Below the pieces are notes generated by a model that was not told the origin of the DNA, made no database searches, and worked only from the letters and a program-made list of their open reading frames with translations. From positions 1-5,011 of the forward strand of contig QMUN01000084.1 of the NCBI GenBank assembly GCA_003660605.1: DNA of 5,011 nt, given 5' to 3'. Both the position numbers and the translations under genes were made by a program. The DNA comes from Thermococci archaeon (GTDB taxonomy: Archaea > Methanobacteriota_B > Thermococci > Methanofastidiosales > B48-G16). This document shows, piece by piece, positions 1 to 4,989 of this stretch; position 1 is the stretch's first letter, and every line of letters begins with the position of its first letter.

Positions 1-1518
1 AACTAAGTTCACCATCGCAACATGGTTTTCAGATAGGAACATGCCCATCACTTTCTCCATCAGATGACATATAATCAAAGAATCCCCTATAGTTGTCCAG
101 TTTGATGAATCAACAGCTATCTTCGCTTTACCTTCCAATGTTCTCTTATCTTTTAATCCATACTCATATGTAGGTCTTGAGTCGTGGTGGCTTCCTCCTC
201 TCGTTGCAGTAGCATACCCAACTGACATACTTTTCAATGCTCTCGGTGAGTGTCCTGCAATCTCCAATCCCTTAACATTTATTGCAAACTTTTCAGAGCC
301 TTTTCCGATCTTCTGGGCCATCCTTTTTGTTCCTTCGGCAAGCAGATCTCCAACGCCCTCTCTGTATGCTGTTTTCTTTATAGCTTCAATTACTGTGTCC
401 CCGTTTCCAAATGAAAAATCCATTCCATCCACTGAGTCCTTCGAAACTAAACCTTTTTCATAACACTCCATCAGGAAAGCTATAGAAACGCCCATTGATA
501 TGGTATCTATACCATATAGATCACAGAGTCTGTCCGCTTCAACTATATACTCTGCATCATCTATTCCTACGCAAGACCCCAGAGAGTATAGAGTTTCATA
601 CTCTGGGCCCTCTGAAACTGTACCCCTCCCCTTGAATATCTTACCGCATCCACCAAGTCTGCAGTAATAACAGGCGGTATGTCTTACAAACAGATTTTCC
701 TTGTAATATTCTCCAGATATTGTTTCAGCTCCCTCAAACGTTTCATCCTGCCAGTTCCTTGTCCCCAATCCTCCCAATGTATTTATACCATTTACGAGAA
801 TAGGAGTTCCATAATCTGTTAAACCTTTCAGAGTTTTGAGATATCTTTCTTTTGAATCCTGAAAGAAATCGTAAAGTCCATCAAAGTCATAGACTTTTAC
901 ATCATTTGTTCCTCGAACTGCCACACCTTTCAGATTTTTAGAGCCCGCAACAGAACCTGTTCCTCCTCTCCCTCCGGATCTTAGAGCACCTATAGTGGTC
1001 GTATACCTGACGAGATTCTCTCCTCCCTGTCCAATACTTAATGTTTCATAATCCTTTCCAAGATCTTTTCTCATTATCTCCTGGGCTTCTAACGTTGTTT
1101 TCCCCCATAAATGGTCTGCATTCTCTATAGAAACCTCATTGTCATCTATTTTTATGTATACTGGCTTTTTTGCTTTCCCTTTGACAACTAAGGTATCGTA
1201 CCCTGCAAATTTAAGATTTGCACCGAATCCGCCGCCAAAATATCCATCCGCAAAACCTCCTGTCAATGGAGATTTTGTCATAACCCCTGTCCTTCCTGCA
1301 CCGTGAAGGAATGTTCCTGATACTGGTCCAGCAACATAGCATATTACATTTTCAGGGCTGTAAGGGTCTATTCCTTGTTTTATCTCTTTGTACATAATCG
1401 CTGCTCCGAATCCATTTCCGCCAAGATACTTTCTTGCAAAATCTTCCTCCAATTCTTTTTTTGTTATCTTTTCTTTTGTCAGATCAACATACAATATTTG
1501 TCCAGCATAACCATACAT
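1..1518 (-). CDS. Aldehyde:ferredoxin oxidoreductase family, tungsten/molybdenum-bispterin catalytic subunit (C-terminus cut by window edge)
   Basis: Cytoplasmic W- (or Mo-) bispterin enzyme that typically interconverts aldehydes and carboxylic acids with ferredoxin as electron carrier. The 506 visible codons run open from ATG 1518 to the left edge; the family is usually about 600-620 residues, so roughly 100 are missing. The N-terminal domain carries the typical LGGNGFGA and GYFGGGFGANLKFAGYD stretches. Cluster ligands are C283, C286, C291 and C484, close to C288/291/295/494 of P. furiosus AOR. The first pterin motif is D333-LYG-I-D338 followed by TISMG; the second is D479-SLII-C484. E306/E308 (GPEYET) and H444/H445 (RGGSHHDSRPT) sit where the active-site Glu and His lie in AOR. 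Oddities: the cluster motif is CX2CX4C instead of CX2CX3C, and the second pterin motif lacks its usual glycine. The start follows a GGTGAT site inside the upstream ferredoxin gene, 1 nt after its stop. The family is certain; the substrate is not predictable from sequence alone. Confidence 0.95.
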   Translation of the reverse strand, partial: MYGYAGQILYVDLTKEKITKKELEEDFARKYLGGNGFGAAIMYKEIKQGIDPYSPENVICYVAGPVSGTFLHGAGRTGVMTKSPLTGGFADGYFGGGFGANLKFAGYDTLVVKGKAKKPVYIKIDDNEVSIENADHLWGKTTLEAQEIMRKDLGKDYETLSIGQGGENLVRYTTTIGALRSGGRGGTGSVAGSKNLKGVAVRGTNDVKVYDFDGLYDFFQDSKERYLKTLKGLTDYGTPILVNGINTLGGLGTRNWQDETFEGAETISGEYYKENLFVRHTACYYCRLGGCGKIFKGRGTVSEGPEYETLYSLGSCVGIDDAEYIVEADRLCDLYGIDTISMGVSIAFLMECYEKGLVSKDSVDGMDFSFGNGDTVIEAIKKTAYREGVGDLLAEGTKRMAQKIGKGSEKFAINVKGLEIAGHSPRALKSMSVGYATATRGGSHHDSRPTYEYGLKDKRTLEGKAKIAVDSSNWTTIGDSLIICHLMEKVMGMFLSENHVAMVNLV

Positions 1519-1519
1519 T

Positions 1520-1936
1520 TTAATCACCTACACTTATAGCATCTCTCGGGCAGTGTTCAATACATTTCGGTTCTCCTCCGCAGAGATCGCATTTCAAAGG
1601 AATATCTAAATCTTCATGCCTGAATATCAATCCCCATGGGCATGCATCCACACAGTTAAAGCAGTGTATACACTCTTCCCTTATAAATTTCACATATCCG
1701 TCTTCTAATTTTAATGCACCTGTGGGACATGCATCCACGCATGGTGCGTCCTCACACTGTTTGCAAACATATGCTTTTGGAGCCTGAAGAGGCTCTGTTT
1801 CAATCCTAATTTTTGATTTTGTAGGATTAAAAACCTTATTTGCAGTGTATCCTTCTTTGCTTTCAGATAGAGAAGCACATATCTGAACGCATATCTGGCA
1901 TCCGACACACTTATTTTCATCTACAATCAGTCTCAT
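1520..1936 (-). CDS. Four-cluster [4Fe-4S] ferredoxin-like electron-transfer subunit
   Basis: A 138-residue soluble polyferredoxin of the DmsB/HycB/AorA type, expected to carry electrons between the oxidoreductase encoded just downstream and ferredoxin or another acceptor. Sixteen cysteines fall in four groups: C10-13-16-20, C58-61-66-70 (followed by PTGAL), C89-92-95-99 (followed by PWGL) and C116-119-125-129 (followed by PRDAI). That is enough for four [4Fe-4S] clusters once ligands are exchanged between groups, as usual in this fold. No signal peptide, Tat motif or membrane segment is present, so it should be cytoplasmic. The start is well supported: GAGGAGAT at 1941-1948 lies 4 nt before ATG 1936. 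The gene is separated from the oxidoreductase by 1 nt, so the two are surely co-transcribed and probably translationally coupled. Small subunits with four clusters beside an AOR-family subunit are known from P. furiosus WOR5, AorA and BamC. The fold and role are clear; the exact redox partner is inference. Confidence 0.93.
   Translation of the reverse strand: MRLIVDENKCVGCQICVQICASLSESKEGYTANKVFNPTKSKIRIETEPLQAPKAYVCKQCEDAPCVDACPTGALKLEDGYVKFIREECIHCFNCVDACPWGLIFRHEDLDIPLKCDLCGGEPKCIEHCPRDAISVGD
1523..1528 (-). promoter_or_regulatory. Ribosome binding site of the AOR gene, inside the upstream coding end
   Basis: GGTGAT overlaps the last two sense codons (Gly-Asp) of the polyferredoxin gene and lies 4 nt before ATG 1518. 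Its position supports both the start choice and translational coupling of the two subunits. Confidence 0.7.
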
Positions 1937-1940
1937 TTTT

Positions 1941-1948
1941 ATCTCCTC
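1941..1948 (-). promoter_or_regulatory. Ribosome binding site of the polyferredoxin gene
   Basis: GAGGAGAT on the minus strand, 4 nt before ATG 1936, is the strongest Shine-Dalgarno match in the window and fixes this start. Confidence 0.8.
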
Positions 1949-1968
1949 AAATTTCTTCTTTATTAGAC

Positions 1969-1984
1969 TTTAAAAAGATTTCGG
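1969..1984 (-). promoter_or_regulatory. Archaeal-type BRE/TATA promoter of the polyferredoxin-AOR operon
   Basis: Read on the minus strand, CCGAAATC followed by TTTTTAAAG matches an archaeal BRE plus TATA box. With the usual spacing of about 25 nt, transcription would begin near 1948, giving a very short leader that still just contains the GAGGAGAT site. This is a motif-based prediction; no start-site data can be seen. Confidence 0.5.
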
Positions 1985-1996
1985 TTATAATTCATA

Positions 1997-2019
1997 ATGA
2001 TCAATTTTTTATGGTCAAT
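1997..2019. repeat. Paired 9-bp repeat between divergent promoters, candidate operator
   Basis: ATGATCAAT at 1997-2005 and ATGGTCAAT at 2011-2019 differ at one base and are 14 bp apart start to start, separated by an A/T run. Because TGATCA is itself a palindrome, the pair can be read as direct or inverted half-sites. They lie between the promoter motifs of the two diverging transcription units, where an archaeal repressor or activator could act on both. The function is inference. Confidence 0.35.
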
Positions 2020-2023
2020 ATAC

Positions 2024-2036
2024 AAAAACTTTTATA
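2024..2036 (+). promoter_or_regulatory. Upstream candidate BRE/TATA promoter of the hydantoinase gene
   Basis: AAAAAC followed by TTTTATAG is a good archaeal BRE/TATA match on the plus strand. It predicts a start near 2057-2060, which would give a leader of about 65 nt to ATG 2123. It may be an alternative or second promoter beside the one at 2061-2079. Confidence 0.35.
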
Positions 2037-2060
2037 GATTTCCACATACTCCTTATTCAC

Positions 2061-2079
2061 AACCAAAAATTATTTAAAG
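2061..2079 (+). promoter_or_regulatory. Archaeal-type BRE/TATA promoter of the hydantoinase gene
   Basis: AACCAAAAA (BRE-like) is followed by TTATTTAAAG (TATA-like, centre about 2074). The predicted transcription start is near 2099-2101, downstream of the in-frame ATG 2087 and about 22 nt upstream of ATG 2123. The resulting leader contains GAGGT, so promoter and ribosome binding site agree on the later start. Confidence 0.45.
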
Positions 2080-2110
2080 AACAAACATGTATAAAAAAGT
2101 GAAGTTAATA

Positions 2111-2115
2111 GAGGT
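2111..2115 (+). promoter_or_regulatory. Ribosome binding site deciding the hydantoinase start
   Basis: GAGGT lies 7 nt before ATG 2123. The alternative in-frame ATG at 2087 is preceded only by AAAGAACAAAC, with no Shine-Dalgarno-like sequence, so 2123 is preferred. Confidence 0.55.
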
Positions 2116-2122
2116 AGAGAAT

Positions 2123-3499
2123 ATGGAGTTAGTTATAAAGAATGGGAAGATAGTTACTGCAACAGACATATACAATGCGGACATAGGAATAGAGAATGGC
2201 AAGATAACTGAGATCGGAAAGGAACTGAGAGGAGATAAAACTATAGATGCCAAAGGAATGATTGTATTCCCAGGGGGCATAGATATACACACACATCTTG
2301 ATATGCCTTTCATGGGAGCGTTTTCGTCGGATGATTTCAAAACAGGGACGATTGCCGCTGCATTTGGAGGGACAACTTCTTTGGTAGATTTTTCTATCCA
2401 GAGTAAAGGTAATAGCCTGAGTAATGCAATAGAGACATGGAGAAAGAAGGCTGAAGGAAAGGCAGTTATAGATTATGGATTCCATGTAGCAGTTACCGAT
2501 GCCACTGATTCTGTGATTAACGAAATTCCAAAGATGGTAAAAGAGGGTATTACCAGCTTAAAACTGTTTTTGGCATATAAAGGATCTTTAATGATAGACG
2601 ATGGAGGATTTTTCAAGGTGCTTCAAAAAGCCAGGGAATCTGGAGCTCTTGTAATGGTTCATGCGGAAAATGGTGATGTTGTGGATATATTCATAAAAAA
2701 GCTTCTGGATGAAGGAAAGACAGATCCAATATACCACTGGGAAAGCAGGCCGGACAAGGCGGAAGGTGAAGCCAGCGGAAGGGCAATAGCTCTGGCTGAG
2801 ATGGCTGATGCTCCTCTTTACATAGTGCATCTGACATGCAAAGAAGCATTGGACAAGGTAAGAGCAGCAAGAGATAAGGGATTGCCAATATATGCAGAGA
2901 CATGTCCCCAGTATCTTCTTCTGGATAAGGAAAGATACAAGGAGCCTAATTTCGGCGGAGCAAAATACGTCATGTCTCCTCCTCTAAGGATGGAAAACGA
3001 TAGAAAGGAACTGTGGTCAGGATTGATAAATGGAGATCTGCAGGTCATATCCACAGATCACTGTCCATTCTTCTTCAAGGGGCAGAAAGATGCAGGAAAG
3101 GGCAACTTTGCCAAGATACCTAACGGTGCCCCCGGGATAGAAACGAGGATACCGTTAATATATACAGAAGGTGTTCTCAAGGGGCATTTCAGTATGAACA
3201 AGTTTGTAGAGCTTGTATCAACAAACCCTGCAAAACTTTTCGGTATGTTCCCTGAAAAAGGAACTATTGCCGTGGGAAGCGATGCGGATATCGTTATCTT
3301 TGATCCGAAGAAAGAAGTGGTACTCAAAGCTGAAGATCTGCACCAGAATGTGGATTATACACCTTTTGAAGGATTTAAAGTAAAGGGATATCCTGTAAAA
3401 ACGATAGTAAATGGAAAAATCGTTATAGATGATGGAAACTTTATCGGTAAGCCAGGAGAAGGAAAGTTCATAAAGCGAAAACCTTTTAAAATTTTATAA
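2123..3499 (+). CDS. hydA: Dihydropyrimidinase / D-hydantoinase
   Basis: Cytoplasmic binuclear zinc amidohydrolase (EC 3.5.2.2) that opens the ring of dihydrouracil, dihydrothymine or 5-substituted hydantoins to N-carbamoyl amino acids. From ATG 2123 it is 458 residues, the normal family length, and begins with the typical small N-terminal beta domain (MELVIKNGKIV). The full ligand set is visible: H56 and H58 (GGIDIHTHLDMPF), the Lys to be carbamylated K147 (TSLKLFLAYKG), H180 (VMVHAENGD), H236 (LYIVHLTCKEA) and D312 (STDHCPF). Y152, S285 (SPPLR) and N334 (NGAPGIETRIPLIYTEG) match the substrate-contact positions. These signatures separate it from dihydroorotase and allantoinase. An in-frame ATG at 2087 would add 12 residues (MYKKVKLIEVEN) but lacks a ribosome binding site and lies upstream of the predicted transcript start. 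The gene is divergent from the AOR operon. No carbamoylase or dihydropyrimidine dehydrogenase is adjacent, so pyrimidine versus hydantoin use stays open. Confidence 0.93.
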   Translation: MELVIKNGKIVTATDIYNADIGIENGKITEIGKELRGDKTIDAKGMIVFPGGIDIHTHLDMPFMGAFSSDDFKTGTIAAAFGGTTSLVDFSIQSKGNSLSNAIETWRKKAEGKAVIDYGFHVAVTDATDSVINEIPKMVKEGITSLKLFLAYKGSLMIDDGGFFKVLQKARESGALVMVHAENGDVVDIFIKKLLDEGKTDPIYHWESRPDKAEGEASGRAIALAEMADAPLYIVHLTCKEALDKVRAARDKGLPIYAETCPQYLLLDKERYKEPNFGGAKYVMSPPLRMENDRKELWSGLINGDLQVISTDHCPFFFKGQKDAGKGNFAKIPNGAPGIETRIPLIYTEGVLKGHFSMNKFVELVSTNPAKLFGMFPEKGTIAVGSDADIVIFDPKKEVVLKAEDLHQNVDYTPFEGFKVKGYPVKTIVNGKIVIDDGNFIGKPGEGKFIKRKPFKIL

Positions 3500-3513
3500 T
3501 CTTTTTATTTTTT
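3500..3513 (+). terminator. T-tract terminator after the hydantoinase gene
   Basis: Immediately after the TAA stop, the plus strand has five T, an A and six T (3502-3513) with no hairpin before it. This is the usual form of an archaeal intrinsic terminator. The next gene begins about 10 nt further on, so termination may be partial, or that gene may use the A/T-rich TATA-like sequence at 3484-3500 as its own promoter. Confidence 0.4.
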
Positions 3514-3523
3514 AGTGATAAAT

Positions 3524-4117
3524 ATGGATCTTCCATACGGAGACATAATCCTTGAGTCCGCCCTTGACCTATTGGACTTGGAAAAGATCTTAAGTAGTTT
3601 TAAAGACTCTGGTTATCTTTGTCTGTTGTCTGGAGACGAAGAGATCTATCTGATTCTCGAAAAAGGAAAAATTGTAAATGTCTTCTATGAAGGAAAGGAA
3701 AAGGGCAATGAAACTGAGAATTTTCAAAGAATATTACTGAAAAACCCAATTTTGACTCTGCACAAACTGACAGAGACTCAAATCGATATAATAAAGGAAG
3801 TTTATGGTACTAAAAAATATACATTTGAAGAACTGTTCGAAAGAGGGATAGAGTTTAAGGAAGAAATCAAAAAAGAAAAACCTGAACCTATAGTGATAAA
3901 GAAATCAAAAGCTCTGGAGTTTATTGGAGATGTAACCAAAATAACAACAGAATACGTTGACGATGGAACAATAGAACATCCTCATCAACTGATTTTAAAG
4001 TTTATTGACGGAGAAAAAACGATAGATGAGATTGTAAAGAAGTCGGGTTTTCCCGAAAACTTTGCGAGGGAAGTAATTTTACATTATATAGAAAAAGGAT
4101 TGGTGAAATACAAGTAA
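3524..4117 (+). CDS. DUF2226/DUF4388-like protein with C-terminal winged-helix-like domain
   Basis: Predicted soluble protein of 197 residues with no known enzymatic motif. Residues 1-95 (beginning MDLPYGDIILESALDL, then GYLCLLSGDEEIYLILEKGKIVN in two adjoining strands) look like the DUF2226/DUF4388 fold of archaeal and signalling proteins: a helix followed by beta hairpins that display a turn GKIV. A charged linker with EEIKKEKPEP lies near 112-122. Residues 153-197 (LILKFIDGEKTIDEIVKKSG to IEKGLVKYK) read as a winged-helix-like module of the 'DG..TIDEI...S.' kind. ATG 3524 is chosen because AGTGAT (3514-3519) forms its ribosome binding site; GTG 3515 in the same frame would be part of that site. 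It follows the hydantoinase by 24 bp and precedes the next gene by 13 bp, so it is probably in an operon with the latter. The fold assignment is by pattern only, and the function is unknown. Confidence 0.8.
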   Translation: MDLPYGDIILESALDLLDLEKILSSFKDSGYLCLLSGDEEIYLILEKGKIVNVFYEGKEKGNETENFQRILLKNPILTLHKLTETQIDIIKEVYGTKKYTFEELFERGIEFKEEIKKEKPEPIVIKKSKALEFIGDVTKITTEYVDDGTIEHPHQLILKFIDGEKTIDEIVKKSGFPENFAREVILHYIEKGLVKYK

Positions 4118-4125
4118 AGAGGTGA
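4118..4125 (+). promoter_or_regulatory. Ribosome binding site deciding the start at 4131
   Basis: AGAGGTGA begins directly after the TAA stop of the preceding gene and lies 5 nt before ATG 4131. The GTG at 4122 in the same frame is inside this site, so it is not the start. Confidence 0.75.
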
Positions 4126-4130
4126 AAAAA

Positions 4131-4379
4131 ATGGAAAAACAGCTAAAAATAAGAAAGAACTCCACAGTGGAAGACGGTGCTGTTCGCCTCTCCACCAAGC
4201 TCTTGGAGGAGTTAGGAATATCTGCAGGAGATATGATAGAAGTAGTTAACTCTCACATCTCAAAAAAGATGAGAGTGGAAGAATTAGACTGGATGTCTAA
4301 AAAAGAGATCGAATTAAACATCAATGAAATAAAAAATCTCGAAACAAAAGAAAAAGCTTACCTGACTATCCGTTTATAG
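4131..4379 (+). CDS. Small protein resembling a lone double-psi beta-barrel / AbrB-like domain
   Basis: An 82-residue acidic-basic mixed soluble protein. Residues 15-38 (DGAVRLSTKLLEELGISAGD followed by MIEV) match the 'VRLS..L.EELG...GD.IEV' pattern shared by the N-terminal double-psi barrel of CDC48/VAT ATPases and by AbrB/SpoVT-type swapped-hairpin DNA-binding domains. The remainder (about 45-82) is strand-rich, with a Lys/Glu-rich middle, and ends in YLTIRL, so it could complete a barrel. No ATPase domain follows, so if the CDC48-like reading is right, this is a free-standing adaptor-like domain; the AbrB reading would make it a small regulator or antitoxin-like protein. It lies 13 bp after the DUF2226/DUF4388-like gene and is probably co-transcribed. 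Its stop codon is 2 bp from that of a convergent gene. That a real gene is present is well supported by the ribosome binding site; the fold is a guess. Confidence 0.75.
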   Translation: MEKQLKIRKNSTVEDGAVRLSTKLLEELGISAGDMIEVVNSHISKKMRVEELDWMSKKEIELNINEIKNLETKEKAYLTIRL

Positions 4380-4385
4380 ATCTAT
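4376..4385. repeat. Perfect 10-bp palindrome joining two convergent stop codons
   Basis: ATAGATCTAT is its own reverse complement. It contains the TAG of the plus-strand gene (4377-4379) and, symmetrically, the TAG of the minus-strand gene (4384-4382). It may be chance or a compact junction of convergent genes. Confidence 0.6.
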
Positions 4386-4594
4386 CTTTTTCGTTTTTTC
4401 TTAAGTAAGCCTGACTCTTCTCTTTCTCTTCTATTCCAGAGATAGACATAGACAAGCATTATTACTAGAAAGGCAATAAAAAAGATATTCTCGGTAGACT
4501 TCGTCATGTTTTCCTGCATATCTGCGAAAAAGATAATGAGGAGAAGCAAAACACCCGCAAGAACTAAAAAGGGATAGTCTTTCCATATATTCAT
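4382..4594 (-). CDS. Small two-TM membrane protein with basic C-terminal tail
   Basis: A 70-residue protein with no family I recognise. Two hydrophobic segments are visible, about residues 8-25 (PFLVLAGVLLLLIIFFAD) and 37-53 (IFFIAFLVIMLVYVYLW), joined by a short polar loop (MQENMTKSTEN). The tail from 54 on is strongly basic (NRRER, then KKKRKR at the end), so by the positive-inside rule it forms a hairpin with both ends in the cytoplasm. AGGTGA at 4599-4604, inside the upstream gene, lies 4 nt before ATG 4594. That ATG overlaps the TGA of the upstream gene (ATGA), which makes translational coupling with the larger two-TM protein very likely and suggests that they act together in the membrane. 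There is no catalytic motif, signal peptidase site or metal-binding residue pattern. The function is unknown. Confidence 0.75.
   Translation of the reverse strand: MNIWKDYPFLVLAGVLLLLIIFFADMQENMTKSTENIFFIAFLVIMLVYVYLWNRREREESGLLKKKRKR
4385..4402 (+). terminator. T-rich terminator for the plus-strand pair
   Basis: TCTTTTTCGTTTTTTCTT follows the plus-strand stop within 8 bp and would end the upstream transcript in the archaeal T-tract manner. On the other strand the same bases encode the Lys/Arg tail of the convergent small membrane protein. Confidence 0.4.
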
Positions 4595-4980
4595 TCTTTC
4601 ACCTTTTTCGATTGAGACTCAAGCCAAAAAGCACGGAACTTTTTTTTCTGTCTGTCTGCTCTATGCGAGTATATCAAAGTCTTTCCTATTGTATAGGCGA
4701 AACCTCCAATACCTATACCCGCAAGCACCCAGAAGATCGGATGCAGTCTTACATATCCAGTTCCAAACGAAACAAAGAATAATGCTATGAAAAAGAAACT
4801 GTATATTCCCCATCTATTCATATTTTTGTGAAAAGATTCGAGCTCATCGAGCATTGCATTAGCTTTTTCTCTCTTTGATCTCGGGAAACTATTGATCAGC
4901 TCCCTTCTTTCTCTGGCTACTCTTTTCTTTTCCTTTTTTTCTTCTGCTATTTTATCTCTTGTTTTTAATCTAATCTTCAT
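4591..4980 (-). CDS. Two-TM membrane protein with long basic N-terminal helix
   Basis: A 129-residue protein (132 if ATG 4989 is used) of unrecognised family. Residues 1-56 are extremely charged (runs such as EEKKEKKRVARERREL) and probably form a cytoplasmic helix or coiled coil. They are followed by TM1 at about 57-77 (GIYSFFFIALFFVSFGTGYV), a very short RLHP turn, TM2 at about 81-104 with glycine-rich spacing (GIGIGG), and a basic tail to the end. Both termini should face the cytoplasm. ATG 4980 is preferred because GAGATGA before it sits at ribosome-binding distance, whereas ATG 4989 has only a T-tract plus AGAG before it; the evidence is modest. The gene overlaps the next small two-TM gene by ATGA, so the pair is co-translated. 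The function is unknown; a structural or membrane-scaffold role is possible but unsupported. Confidence 0.72.
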   Translation of the reverse strand: MKIRLKTRDKIAEEKKEKKRVARERRELINSFPRSKREKANAMLDELESFHKNMNRWGIYSFFFIALFFVSFGTGYVRLHPIFWVLAGIGIGGFAYTIGKTLIYSHRADRQKKKFRAFWLESQSKKVKE

Positions 4981-4989
4981 AAATTTCAT

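Noticed and set aside
1711..1920. 69-codon minus-strand frame overlapping the polyferredoxin in another frame
   Set aside because: The polyferredoxin frame holds four intact Cys motifs; the alternative frame has none and no ribosome binding site.
1840..2037. 65-codon open frame on the plus strand across the polyferredoxin start and divergent region
   Set aside because: It lies antisense to a clear 16-Cys protein, has no ribosome binding site and its translation resembles no protein; a shadow frame.
1937..2122. A tRNA, riboswitch or small RNA in the divergent region
   Set aside because: The region is very A/T-rich, with no cloverleaf, no stable stem and no recognisable aptamer; promoter motifs explain it better.
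2074..3327. Several minus-strand open frames of 70-118 codons opposite the hydantoinase
   Set aside because: All are antisense to a fully conserved enzyme, have low-complexity or Ser/Pro/Ile-rich translations and no start signals.
2123..3499. Reading the amidohydrolase as dihydroorotase or allantoinase
   Set aside because: The motifs HTHLDMPF, LKLFLAYKG, VHLTCKEA and NGAPGIETRIPL are those of dihydropyrimidinase/hydantoinase.
3515..3517. GTG start three codons upstream of the DUF2226/DUF4388-like gene
   Set aside because: The GTG is part of the AGTGAT ribosome binding site of ATG 3524, the same geometry as other starts in this window.
4122..4124. GTG start for the double-psi-barrel-like gene
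   Set aside because: The GTG lies inside AGAGGTGA, the ribosome binding site of ATG 4131.
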